DNA of 64,000 nucleotides from Sipunculus nudus (taxonomy: Eukaryota > Annelida > Sipuncula > Golfingiida > Sipunculidae), in assembly GCA_026874595.1 (NCBI GenBank), contig CM049318.1, positions 42,820,456 through 42,884,455 of the forward strand. The letters are read 5' to 3'. Each line of letters begins with the position of its first letter. Within the stretch, counting starts at the first letter, position 1. The translations under genes and the position numbers were made by a program. Below, piece by piece: positions 1 to 9,796 of this stretch. The notes under the pieces were generated by a model that searched no databases, had not been told where the DNA came from, and saw nothing but the letters and a program-made list of their open reading frames with translations.

Positions 1-540
1 CCCCTGGCGGCCATTTCCAAAATCTAAAAAAAAAAAAAAAATTTCGAAATATTATATTGTTACATAAAATATCTCAGAATCAGTACGATTGCTGCAAATT
101 TGAAAAATATCATGAAATTCCATGATTTCTCCCCAAAATTGCGTAACCATGGTAACAGCAGAATGAGGCAATTTTGTAGTGGTGGGACTGGCCATGCAGA
201 GGCAAATAATATGAACTACAGTTTAAGTGTTTATGATTATTTTTAGAAAGATATGAAGAAAAAAACTTTTGGGGGCTTTATGACGACTCCAACCTTGACC
301 TCTGACCGATAATGACCAAAAACAATAGGCTCCGAGGAGTATCCAATAGACACAAACACACTAAGTTTCAGAGCGATAGCTGCAAAATTGTGGTCTGTAG
401 AGTGCGGACAGACAGACAGACAGACATCGTGACAAACATACCGAACTGACCAACATACTTGCCGAAATCTCGGTTTCCGGCAAGCAACAAACGACAGACA
501 CGACGATTAGCCTATAGTCGCCAGACTAGGGCTGCCGACT
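1..540 (+). repeat. Dispersed repeat, 3' tail copy
   Basis: This stretch aligns by eye to 43540-44170 and, in part, to 39040-39340, 41400-41700 and 16030-16255. Shared landmarks are a 'ggcggccattt' or 'tggtggctatttt' start, 'accatggtaacagcagaat', 'accttgacctttgaccg', 'aaaattgtgg.ctgtagag', a gacagaca run, and an ending 'tttccggcaagcaacaaa'. No coding capacity is visible. It is an old, diverged interspersed repeat of unknown class, and the copy is cut by the window start. Confidence 0.75.
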
Positions 541-1008
541 ATAATAACAGTATAACATCAAATCAATATAATCACACAGCCTAATAAACAAAGTGCACAG
601 TACCTGGATACCACCACTGTCACAACGATAATTCCTGTAAAATGTATATGCCGGATGAAAGTCTACACAAATCCTCTCTGAAAACAACAGTCAAATGTAA
701 AGCTCTTGTAACAATCCAGAAAGTAAACTTGAGGCAGGCAGCATTTAATTGTATAGAGTTAGTAATAGTAGAATCCCTGAAATTACTGTATAATCGGACA
801 GGTCCCACAAACTGACATACACACGTCTGTGTCCGCTGGAATCTTCTTTAATCTCTCTCTCGGTTTTGAAACACAGTCCCCTATTTATAACTTCTTGCCC
901 CAAGCCGAGAATTTTCCACTGCTCGAACAGTCTAAAGGATCTAACATAATACACAGTAAACACGCGTTACAGGATTCATCTAGAAGAACATCGCTGTGTC
1001 TTTACATA
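541..1008 (-). mobile_element. Partial LTR (family A), inverted
   Basis: The reverse complement of this segment matches roughly 11035-11478 of the solo LTR at 10863-11689. The match includes the TATA-like 'ttataaatagg' region (here about 882-895 on the minus strand), 'ttctcggcttggggcaag', and the stretch around 'tttactttctggattgtt'. Both the 5' 170 bp and the 3' 210 bp of the LTR are missing. It lies head-on against the gag/pol remnant that follows on the plus strand, so it is not a normal 5' LTR for that copy. A rearrangement, inversion or template switch is implied. Confidence 0.8.
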
Positions 1009-1800
1009 CCACTGACTTCTTTATTCATACCCCTATCACCCGGTACTAGTAGTCCCGATAGTTCAGCAAAGTCCTTTTCTACATCGCAGCCCACGTCAAC
1101 TGTGTCCAAGTCCAACAAAGACCAGTAATTTTCAAAGAAGATCTGTAATTACTGCAAAAAGGAAGGTCATCTAAAATCTGACTTCTTGAAACTTGCGAAT
1201 AAAGCAAATAGCAAACCATTTGGTTTTGTTTCAAAATCTTTACATAGCATAGTACAAGAGCCAAGTTCTTTTCATGTAAATAAGGGGTACAACAGATTTT
1301 TTGGCTCTAATAAAGAGTTTGATGCTACGAAGGCCCAAGTGCCGTCTGAATCCAAAGAAGAATCCGTAGCTTGCGGGGTAAAAACCTCAGTTGATTTCTG
1401 TGAGGAATTTAATAAGGCTAGGTCCTTTCAAGACTCCTGCGAGGAGTATTCTCTAAATAAAGCTAAGTCCTTTTATGACTCTTGCCAGAGTATTTCAAAT
1501 GAGACCAGGTCCTCTTATGACGAACAGAAGTTTGTTTCTGCTGAGGAAAGTTCCTCTGTTGACTCCCATGGGGTGATAAAAAGGATGTAGATTCCTTAAA
1601 TGACTCTGAAAAAGATTTTATTACTGACACAGTCAATATCAGTTCTATGTTTGAAAAAAACTGTGGTAGCAAATTCTTATTTGAGCCATTCATACATGAT
1701 GGTTTTTGTATCACTTTCAAGTGATTTTTCAGACTCTACCCCTATTAGAATTTTGAGGGACACGGGTTCCGGTCAGACTCTCATGTAAGCAAACACTTTG
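1009..1800 (+). pseudogene. Gypsy-type gag nucleocapsid and protease start, decayed
   Basis: A short piece of LTR sequence (ctgacttctttattcat, about 1010-1026) runs directly into gag-like sequence that matches 24470-25147. At 1142-1185 a zinc-knuckle is readable as C-x2-C-x4-H, but the last cysteine is replaced by Phe; the 24.5-kb copy has a complete CCHC there. The downstream Ser/Asp/Lys-rich linker is open at 1186-1590, then broken by stops. At about 1741-1788 the reading frame gives PIRILRDTGSGQTLM, the D-T-G active-site motif of a retroviral-type aspartic protease. The protease is cut short about 30 residues later. Stops and frameshifts throughout make this a pseudogene. The polyprotein would have packaged and matured the retrotransposon RNA. 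Confidence 0.8.
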
Positions 1801-1825
1801 CCATTTTCTAATAGGTCTTTTACTA

Positions 1826-2319
1826 GTGCACATGCACTTGTTAATGGTGTGTTTTCAGATAAGCACACTTCAGTTCCCAGTTTGTTTCTATGTTAAAAAT
1901 GGAGTGCTTATGCTTAAATGGCGACCACCTGATGTATGCGCTGATGATGAGTGGGCCATCAAACATCAAATAATAATGCCCAAAAGCTTTCGCAATGAAA
2001 TTCTAAGCATGGCACATGAGGCTCCTTTGTTTGGCCATTTAGGTATAAATAAAACTTATCAGAAAGTTAGTACACACTTCTATTGGCGTAAACTCAGGAA
2101 AGATGTTGTACAATATTGTAAATCATGCCATACATGCCAGATGGTAGGCAAGCCCAATCAGAATCCTCCTAAGGCCCCACTAAGGCCTATTCCTGCTTTC
2201 AAGGAATCATTCAGTAGGATTATTGTTGATTGTGTTGAACCACTGCCCAAAACAAAATCTTGACATGAATACTTGCTGACAATTATGTGCGCATCTACCA
2301 TTTTTACCCTGTGGCAATA
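1826..2319 (+). pseudogene. Gypsy integrase, N-terminal part (interrupted)
   Basis: The frame open at 1826-2263 carries the HHCC zinc-binding domain of Ty3/Gypsy integrases: H-x6-H near 2013-2036 (HEAPLFGH), then FYWRKLRKDV and C-x2-C in YCKSCHTC near 2116-2137. It continues into the start of the catalytic core (IIVDCVEPLPKTKS). A stop (tga) at 2261-2263 then breaks the frame, although the sequence stays recognisable up to 2319, where the DNA transposon starts. Only about 60-90 bp separate the truncated protease from the integrase, so reverse transcriptase and RNase H are absent between them. Integrases of this type insert the cDNA copy into the host chromosome. The other half is at 8905-9690. 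Confidence 0.85.
2317..2319. repeat. Target-site duplication ATA (left copy)
   Basis: ATA here and ATA at 8902-8904 flank the inverted repeats of the 6.6-kb element. Joining the host sequence across the element (gcaata then ccattg) restores an integrase-like reading, which supports the boundary. Because of local AT sequence the duplication could be read as 4 bp (AATA); 3 bp gives symmetric TIR ends. Confidence 0.75.
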
Positions 2320-3125
2320 TAGTCGAGTTGCCAGTAGGGGGTACCTATGAATTGTCTATAGTATAAGGTTTTTCGATGGATTTGTGATGGTAGGGGTCCA
2401 CTGACACTTTTGAGTTGGGTTGTCCTCACGACAATCTTGGGCAATTTTTTTATATGCAAATTAGGGCCGCCATTAACGGAAATTCTATTTTCTTCAATAT
2501 CTCAAGAACTAACCGTTATAACTGATATAATATTGCGTCTAGACCTAGGTTTTCATGGTCAAAGATTAATATAAGACCATGGCTATACCTTTTGCAGCTA
2601 TATTTGTGGTTTTAATATGCAAATTAGGGCTGCCATTAACGAAAATTCTATTTTCTTCAATATCTCAAGAACTAACCGTTATAACTGATATAATATTGCG
2701 TCTAGACCTAGGTTTTCATGGTCAAAGATTAATATAAGACCATGGCTATACCTTTTGCTGCTATATTTGTGGTTTTAATATGCAAATTAGGGCCGCCATT
2801 GACGGAAATTCTATTTTCTTCAATATCTCAAGAAGTAACCATTATAATTGATCTAATATTACGTCTAGGCCTAGGTTTTCATGGTCAAAGATTAATATGA
2901 GATCATGGCTATACCTTTTGGAGCTATATTTGTGGCTTTAATATGCAAATTATGACCGCCATTGACGAAAATTCTATTGTCTTCAATATCTCAAGAACTA
3001 ATTATGGTACTTGATCAAATATGCTGTCTAGACCGGGTTTTTCATGGTCAAAGATTATCATTAGACCATATTCATTCTTTTTTGGGACTATAGTTGTCGT
3101 TTAAATATGCAAATTAGGGCCGCCA
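2320..3125 (+). repeat. Left TIR with about 163-bp subterminal tandem repeats
   Basis: After the outer TIR, the motif 'atatgcaaattaggg' recurs at about 2453, 2617, 2779, 2942 (diverged) and 3109, giving a period of 162-167 bp. Each unit also contains 'tcaatatctcaagaacta' and 'ttttcatggtcaaagatta'. The same unit occurs in inverse orientation near the right end, so the tandem block is part of the long inverted repeat. Such repeats may hold transposase-binding sites; that role is inferred. Confidence 0.85.
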
Positions 3126-3641
3126 TTGAAGAAAAACTAACAGTTCATTATTCTTTTATTTTAAGTCAATTATTGTAGAAAAATTGATTTCATGTCTCCA
3201 TAAGTGTGGTTTTTTCATGTAACATTCTCATAAAAAGGTTTTACCATGTCCCACAGATTACTAACATGGATTCATTATAATAGACTACAACCACCAGCAT
3301 GATGTACTAGTAGTGTGCCGGGCTGCAAAGCTGTTGATTGTATCGGATATTCAGTTTAAGGTGAGGCAACACTATAGATACTTTCATTTTATATCAAAAT
3401 AACTCTTCTGTAACAGTGAAAGTTCACTGCAAAGTTCTAATGAAAAATACTCAATGAAGTAAACATTAAGCAGCAACAAAACATTTAAAAGCATTCACTT
3501 ACACATCTAATTGGGTGGACGGAACCAGTATATCAATGTTTTGAGCATACTTTATTGAGAAAAGTCTCCCTTTCTGTTGTGTCTGAGACTGCCCTTATGT
3601 TGATATCTTCTTGACGGTGTCGCTATAATCTTTTTTCTTAG
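3126..3641 (+). other. 5' non-coding region of the transposon
   Basis: AT-rich sequence between the left TIR and the first ATG of the transposase. No convincing TATA box position or open frame can be fixed. It presumably holds the promoter. Confidence 0.4.
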
Positions 3642-4300
3642 ATGGCCGATGATCGATGCCTTGTGCCATTATGCCAGGAGAAGGGGGAGCTACAAACGTT
3701 CAAGGAACGAGGTATAAGAACACTCATTCAGCGCAGCAAAGAGAGAGGTGACGATCTGCATGAGAAGCTACAAACGATTCTGGACTCAGCAGGGGATCAG
3801 TCTACTGTAAAATGTCATAAGGCATGCTGTTGTGCATACACGTCTAAGCAAAATGTGGCAAAATTCCTTGCAAAGAAAAGGAGGGAAGGCTTCTTACAGT
3901 CAGATTTTGAGGAACCATGTGTTCGGGTTAGACGATCTCATCTTCCTAAATTCCAGTTCCAGAAGCATTGTTTGATTTGTGGAAAAGAATGTGTTGCAAA
4001 AGACCCAAAACATCCAGATAGATGGGAACATGTCATTCAATGTGAAACCAAGGACGGCCCAGGAATTGCAGAATTTAAAGATGTACTATTAGATGTATGT
4101 GAGCAAAGAAATGATGAATGGGGCAGACAAGTAGAATTCCGCATTAAAGGGGTACTTGCCGATCTACCGGCTGCTGATGCACAGTACCACAAGAAATGTT
4201 ACGATTCATTTATGACACTTCCTAAGTACACCGATCTTTCAGCTCAGAGTGAGGTATTTGATGACGACGCACTGAAGAAGACCAATATACCAATCAACAT
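3642..4300 (+). CDS. Transposase N-terminal segment (Cys-rich)
   Basis: The frame starts at ATG 3642 (MADDRCLVPLCQ), the first ATG after the left TIR, and stays open to 4400. It contains paired cysteines (CHKACCCAY; CLICGKECV) and a YHKKCYDSF motif near its end, which in this protein family form N-terminal zinc-binding or DNA-binding regions. Family-like sequence stops at about 4270-4300. After that the continuation (ELYDIYRGFDGI) is in another frame, so residues encoded from about 4300 to 4400 in this frame are probably not native. The segment likely binds the transposon ends; this is inferred from position and cysteine content. Confidence 0.7.
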
Positions 4301-4304
4301 CTCG

Positions 4305-6320
4305 GCACATGGACATCTATCGAACTGTATGATATTTACCGTGGCTTCGATGGTATATTATCTCTGCAACAGATGTTCACAAAACTCACAAATTATTTAG
4401 GGGATGACTTTGTTATAATTCGCGTGGAAGGTTGTGCATCAGTAGTCGGGTTTCGGAACTTCGTAGGCAAAACCCTTAAGATGGTGAAAATTGATTCAGT
4501 GGATGACGAAAATGTGAATGCTGTTGTGAGACAAGTAAGCAGTGAGGCGCGATCAATTAAGCATAATAATGCAGTGTATGATCTTGGTGATTTCACATAC
4601 ACCAACACGCTCAAACAGACTAGCCCCACACTGCTGAAACTGATATCTTTATTAGTGTCGAAAGGTAAAGTGACCAGTAAGTCCCTGAGTCTGACCCAAG
4701 CTGTGCAATGCCACATTACACGCACAAGAAACCAAACAACGCTAGGATCAGCACTGAAATTGCACCATAAGTACGGCAGCTCTGAGTTAATCAAACTCCT
4801 GCATAATCATGGGTTCACGGTTACATATGAAGAGGTAATTCGTTTTAGGAAATCAGCCGCAAAATATGTGGGCGAGAACAGTAATCTTCTTCATCAAGCC
4901 ATGGGTCTTACTCGGAGGGTTGGTCCAATCTTTGGATGGTTTGATAACTTTGACCTTCTGGTTTCAACTCCGAATGGACGCCGAGAGACACATGTCATGG
5001 CCCATGAGTTTCAAATGAATCCTGCTGGCATTATCCAGAAAGGTAATGCTGAACCTGGGGTTATGACACTTGTGATCCCACGCCTGCTGAAAACGGCTGC
5101 GCGGTCTCTTAGACATTCACCGTGTATTCCAATGCATCACTACACTGGACCAAAGAAGGTAAACCCTCCTGCAATTTCTATAACATCAGGAATCCCGTTT
5201 GTAGATGTGTGCGCCAGGGAGAAGAGTCTTGCTTCCGCTGAGCTAAAAGATGCTCAATGGTTAAACACACTATCCTCAGACAAGGGTGTCGAGTGGCATG
5301 GATTCAATAAACAGCTTGCCAGAGAACAAGCTACACTGAAACCACCGACTGTATATATGTTCGGTCACCTCATTGATTCCCCACCTCCTCATCCGGATAC
5401 AGTATTAACATCCCTAGTCTACATGAAGAAGTCGCTGGCTGACCAGGGTATGAGTTATGTTAATCTCTCCATCGACATGCAGCTTTATATGGTTGCCCAG
5501 CAGATCAAATGGAATGACCCAGAGAAATTCAGAGATGTCATCATTCGTCCAGGAGCGATGCACATCATCATGTCATTTTTAGGATGCATTGGAAACTTGA
5601 TGAAAGGGTCTGGCTTGGACATTCTGGTTGGAGCAGCCTTCGGACATGTCACAGGGATTATGAATGGTAAGGCATGGGTTAGGGCCATAAGAGCTTTTCG
5701 AATGGTGACAGTTGTCCTTTTGCATGACTTTCTTAAAAATGGAGAGAAAACGTTTGAAGAAATATCTGAATATCTGGAAGAAGCAAGACAACACCCAACA
5801 GGAAAACATTGGGTGGACAATTTTATCAAACCCACACTTCTGGCCCATCAGTTCCTGCGTGCTGAAAGGGAAGGAGATTGGCTGTTTCAACAATTTTCCT
5901 TAGAACGGATGCTACCTTACTTCTTCAGTGCAGGCCATATCCATTACGCCAGGTATATTTCATGGCACTTGAAGGAGATGCACACTCTACCAGAAGAAGT
6001 CAAGTCCGATCTCAAAGCTGGTGCACATGTCTGCAGACACAATGAAGGATTTTGGAACTCAGTGTCAAGCGATCAGTTCGGGGAACAGACTGCTATCAAG
6101 ACGGGGAAAGGAGGTTTAAAGGGACTGACACTATCATCAGAGCTCATGGCCGAATGGATTGATTCGTTTCCAGTCTTTTCGTACATTTCTGATACCTATG
6201 AATCAGTATTCTCTGATTCACCTACAGGGAACACGGCCCTTTCTAAGCATGTAGAAGAGGGAACCCAAAGGCTCCAGCTTGATAAAAGTGACCGAGAGCG
6301 TATTGCTGAACAGTGGAGAG
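4305..6320 (+). CDS. Transposase catalytic core segment (DDE-like)
   Basis: The first in-frame ATG is at 4373, but family-like residues precede it (ELYDIYRGFDGILSL from about 4322), so the ATG is unlikely to be a true start. The segment has GWFDNFDLLVSTPNG (about 4934-4978), LSIDMQLY (5465-5488), RPGAMHIIMSFLGCIG with GSGLDILVGAAFG (5548-5646), GHIHYARYISWHL (5932-5970) and SSDQFGEQTAIKTGKGG (6065-6115). D, D and E in the first, second and last of these are the best candidates for an RNase H-fold catalytic triad; this is inference from conservation, not shown. The frame runs on to a stop at 6481, but family-like sequence moves to the next frame near 6310. Confidence 0.75.
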
Positions 6321-7530
6321 TCCGACTCTCTATAACATTGTTCACGGACAAATTGCTCCAAAAGAAGTTAACGTGCATGATGCACTACTCATTGGAGAGA
6401 AGATGCTTGCGTCATTTCGAAAATCCTTGCCATCTGGCTTCCATTCCAAGATATCAAGTCCAGTCAAGACTATGGAACTAATGAAGAAAGGTATAAAGGT
6501 TGGCGACAAAACTGTTTTTGATTTAGAAACCATTTTCCTTCGTCTTCTGATGGTAGGACAACAGAGACAGCTTCAGCTAGAAAATATATTCCAGTATGAG
6601 TTGTGCGCAGTGCCATCCTCGATAATTGACGAATATGGTTGTTTGAGAAAAGGCAACAAGTCCATACTCGCGAAGCGTCTTTGTGCAACTGCACATAAAG
6701 CAACTGCTCCAGATGTGATAATCGTGGATGGCCAGCAGCTGCTTTATCGCATTTCTTGGCCTCATGGGGGTAATGCATCAACCCTAGTTGAGAGTATGAA
6801 ACGCCGTCTCATCTGCTACCCGGTAGACAGTCAGAAAATCTTGGTCTTTGACAAATACGATGACTTGTCAGCTAAAGACCATGAAAGACTGCGACGCGCT
6901 GGTGAGGGTTCAACCGACTACAAGTTGACCACGAATAGTCCATTACCTAAACGGGAAGCAGTCATGAAGAATAAGCAAAACAAGCGGCAACTGTCGCAAG
7001 TGCTCTCAACCTTCAACTTCGGAACAAATGTAGAAGTGGAGGGTCCATCCTCCGAACATTTTTCGCACGATGAAGCTGACATCACAATGGTTGCGCATTT
7101 GCTTCGAGTAGCTGAATATGGTCGGACAGTCAGAATACTCAGTGACGATACCGACGTGTTTGTATTGCTAGTTTACTGGGTATGGAAGGCTCAGTTGCAC
7201 AAAGTGTGCAGTGTCCAGATGGAACGTTGGGATGGGGTCATCATTGACATCAATGAAACATGCACGAAGCTGGGTCCCAAATGTTTGCAGCTGTTAGGAA
7301 TGCACGCGATGAGTGGCTGCGATACAGTTTCCTATCCGTTTAATAAAGGAAAAATGAGTGCTCTGAACGTTTTACACACTGGAAACGTTTCAGGATTGTC
7401 TGAGATATTGGGTGAAGAGAGTGCTACACAAGCTGACCTTGTAGCAACAGGTCAACAGTTCTTTTCGGCTCTGTATGGTCAGTCGAAGTTCTCTTCAATG
7501 AATGAGGCCCGATTCAATATCTACACAAAA
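6313..7530 (+). CDS. Transposase C-terminal XPG/FEN-like nuclease region
   Basis: The open frame is 6313-7689, with reliable family-like sequence to about 7530. An XPG-N-like part reads VDGQQLLYR (about 6724-6750) and VFDKYDDLSAKDHERLRR (about 6844-6897). An XPG-I-like part reads HDEADITMVAHLL (7066-7104), ILSDDTDVFVLLV (7135-7173) and MHAMSGCDTVSYPFNKGK (about 7300-7353). The EAD, DTD and GCD acidic clusters are placed like the metal-binding acids of FEN/XPG and PIN-fold nucleases. Such a domain could cut branched transposition intermediates; that function is inferred. The native frame is lost at the A7 run near 7530, after which the last 50 residues of this frame look non-native. Confidence 0.7.
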
Positions 7531-7957
7531 AAAGAAAGGCAAAACAATTCGAATAATGGCCTTGCCTCTAACAGATGCCAACCTTGCCCTCCACGTGAAG
7601 CGGGCGCATCTGCAGACGATGCTGTGGAAGGCAGCCGATCAACACGGACCTCCAACAGTGGATATATGTCAGTTCGGATGGCATATTGAGGATGGCATCC
7701 CATCACCCAGTGTTGCTTCTGGTCCTCCCGCTCCTCCTGGACTAGTTGATGTGCTAAGCTGCGGGTGCAAGTCAGAGAACAATGCCTGCAGGATTCTGTC
7801 CTGCAGCTGTCATCGAAACAAACTATCATGCACTAGTTATTGCAAATGTGGGGGTTCGGAGAGGTGCTTTAATTCGTTCTCGACAAGACCCAGTGAACAA
7901 GATGACGAGGATGATGGCAGTAGCTTTTCTGATATATATATATATATATATGCCTGA
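7531..7957 (+). CDS. Transposase C-terminal tail with CXC-type Cys cluster
   Basis: Continues the protein in the frame open from 7502. After LPLTDANLALHVKRAHLQ and a linker, a dense cysteine pattern (CGCKSENNAC, CSCHRNKLSCTSYCKCGG) occupies about 7758-7855. It resembles the CXC/TSO1-like zinc-binding modules found at the ends of several transposase families. The frame then passes through an acidic stretch into a TA microsatellite (7931-7951) and stops at 7955-7957. The last few residues (Ile-Tyr repeats) are encoded by the microsatellite, so the original stop may have been lost or moved. Confidence 0.7.
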
Positions 7958-8123
7958 GTTTAACATTTTCCTTTGCAGTACTATACAGGTTTTGATCAGA
8001 TTCAGCCATATACATTTCATGAATGCAGCAAACGAAGTGTAATTGTTTTTTATGTTCTCCTGAAACTTCTGGGATAACAATTATTTTTTCCAAAATGGCA
8101 TTCATAAGTGATGAAATCACTTT

Positions 8124-8133
8124 AATAAATAAA
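8124..8133 (+). promoter_or_regulatory. Polyadenylation signals (AATAAA x2)
   Basis: Two overlapping AATAAA hexamers at 8124-8129 and 8128-8133 lie about 170 bp after the transposase stop and before the right TIR, where a 3' end would be expected. Confidence 0.5.
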
Positions 8134-8309
8134 GATATCCTTTATCAACCAGATGATTCGCAGTTTTTATTCATAGTTCCAAATACTCAGAATTTGATGT
8201 AACGGAACATAATCTGTGACAGACATATGTTTCCTGAGATACCAGGGGCATACTTGTCATAGGAGGCTACACCTAAAAATTATATCTCTAATAGTCATAA
8301 TCATAGGCT

Positions 8310-8901
8310 TATGTTGATCACCGACCATGAAAACCCCTGTCTAGAAACCATATTTGATCAAGTACCATAATTAGTTCTTGAGATATCGAAGGAAATAGAA
8401 TTTTCGTCAATGGCGGCCCTAATTTGCATATTTAAACCACAAATATAGCTCGAAAAGGTATAGCCATGGTCCCATATTAATCTTTGACCATGAAAACCTA
8501 GGTCTAGACGCAATATTTTATCAGTTATAACGGTTAGTTCTTGAGATATTGAAGAAAATAGAATTTTCGTTAATGGCGGCCCTAATTTGCATATTAAAAC
8601 CACAAATATAGCCGCAAAAGGTATAGCCATGGTCTTATATTAATCTTTGACCATGAAAACCTAGGTCTAGACGCAATATTATATCAGTTATAACGGTTAG
8701 TTCTTGAGATATTGAAGAAAATAGAATTTTCGTTAATGGCGGCCCTAATTTGCATATAAAAAAATTGCCCAAGGTTGTCGTCAGGACAACCCAACTCAAA
8801 AGTGTCAGTGGACCCCTACCATTACAAATCCATCGAAAAACCTTATACTATAGACAATTCATAGGTTCACTATTGAATAAATATAGGTGACAACTCGACT
8901 A
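8310..8901 (-). repeat. Right TIR with inverted subterminal tandem repeats
   Basis: The reverse complement repeats the left end: 'aatttgcatat' landmarks at about 8421, 8583 and 8747 give the same period of about 163 bp, three units against four or five on the left. The last 70 bp match 2320-2380 in inverse orientation, apart from a 10-15 bp length difference between TAGTCGAGTTG and 'acctatgaatt'. Confidence 0.85.
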
Positions 8902-8904
8902 ATA
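8902..8904. repeat. Target-site duplication ATA (right copy)
   Basis: Pairs with 2317-2319. The integrase-like sequence resumes directly after it with 'ccattgcgcaaaattaatgc'. Confidence 0.75.
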
Positions 8905-9690
8905 CCATTGCGCAAAATTAATGCCAAAAGTGTTGTCAAAGCTCTGACCAAGTTTTTTTTTCAATGTTTGGATGACCAAAATCCGTCCAGTCTGACCAAG
9001 GGTCTAATTTTATGTCTGGCTTATTCCAGCTAGTTATGCTTGAGCTAGGTTTAAAACAGTACATACCATCCTGAAAGTCAGGGCGCCCTCGAGCGTTTTC
9101 ACCAGACGTTAAAAAATATGATAGGACCTATTGCTTTACCACACAGAAAGACTGGAATGAAGGAATCCGCCTATTGCTGTTTGCTGTCAGAGAATCATTT
9201 CAAGAATCCTTCGGTTTCAGTCCCTTTGAACTAGTTTTTGGACATGGAACGCTAACTGAACTTCCATTGAAACTGCTTAAAGAAAAACTCTTTGTGTGAA
9301 AATCCTGATTCTCTTAGTTTACTGCAGTATGTCTCAGACTTTCGCACTAAACTACACAATGCTTGTGAAATTGCAAAGTCAAATCTCAAATCTGCACAAA
9401 GTAAAATGAAAACAAAGTATGACAAGCACACTGTAAGTAGGACGTTTGATCTTGGTGAAAAGTTTTTGCCTTACTTCCCATCCCTGGCAGACCTCTGCAA
9501 GCTAGGTATTTTGGTCCTTACATTGTTGATAAGAAAGTCAGTGATTTAAATTACATACTGTTGACACCAGATAGACGTAAGAAGAAACAACTGTGCAATG
9601 TTAACATGTTGAAACCATATTATGACAGAAATAGCACATCAGATGTTTTACAAAATATTACTGCTGTTAATTGTGTAAAATACTGACCCT
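8905..9690 (+). pseudogene. Gypsy integrase, C-terminal part (resumes after insertion)
   Basis: The coding signal resumes in broken frames: LRKINAKSVVKALTKFF at about 8910, a decayed stretch near 9000-9080, then DWNEGIRLLLFAVRESF (about 9150-9200), FGFSPFELVFGHG and QSKMKTKYDKHT (9397-9432). The end, ILLTPDRRKKKQLCNVNML followed by KPYYDRN (about 9558-9635), is typical of the C-terminus of Gypsy integrases. Stops and frameshifts are frequent. Part of the central catalytic core seems deleted or scrambled at 9010-9110. No reverse-transcriptase sequence follows before the LTR stub. Confidence 0.8.
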
Positions 9691-9796
9691 AATCCAGTTA
9701 AAGTAGATACTGATTGTTAGTGTGATGTAGACATTCAGTGTGGTACAGTATCATTAAAAAACTCAGTCGTGCTTAAAAACCAAGATGCCAAACTGT

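Larger units (their letters stand above)
3642..7957 (+). pseudogene. Academ-like transposase gene, three frameshifts
   Basis: Four overlapping open frames read as one protein of about 1,430 residues with no need for introns: 3642-4400, 4373-6481, 6313-7689 and 7502-7957. The frame changes near 4270-4310, near 6300-6320, and at an A7 run near 7530. Order of parts: N-terminal Cys/His-rich regions; a DDE-like core with candidate acidic residues at 4943-4945 or 4952-4954 (FDNFD), 5474-5476 (LSID) and 6083-6085 (QFGEQ); an XPG/FEN-like region at 6720-7400; and a C-terminal Cys cluster at 7758-7865. The family is recognisable as the large uncharacterised proteins common in invertebrate and fish genomes with the signature DTDVxVLL and HAxSGCDT. 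The frameshifts could be decay or assembly errors; the A7 site is a typical homopolymer error. AATAAA signals follow at 8124. Confidence 0.8.
2320..8901 (+). mobile_element. DNA transposon, 6.6 kb, Academ-like (XPG-bearing)
   Basis: The element begins TAGTCGAGTTG and ends CAACTCGACTA, a perfect 11-bp outer inverted repeat. Beyond it the ends continue as longer inverted homology starting at 'acctatgaattgtctatag' (2343 on, and 8871 back). It is flanked by a 3-bp ATA duplication and splits a Gypsy integrase. Inside are subterminal tandem repeats in both TIRs and one long plus-strand gene at 3642-7957. The protein has a DDE-like core followed by an XPG/FEN-like region. From general knowledge, Academ transposons have 3-4 bp duplications, and some lineages carry an XPG nuclease, so Academ is the best guess. 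The assignment is an inference without a database search; the transposon itself is well supported. Confidence 0.85.

Noticed and set aside
4393-4794. Minus-strand frame of 133 codons inside the transposase
   Set aside because: It is antisense to well-supported coding sequence with family motifs; a shadow frame.
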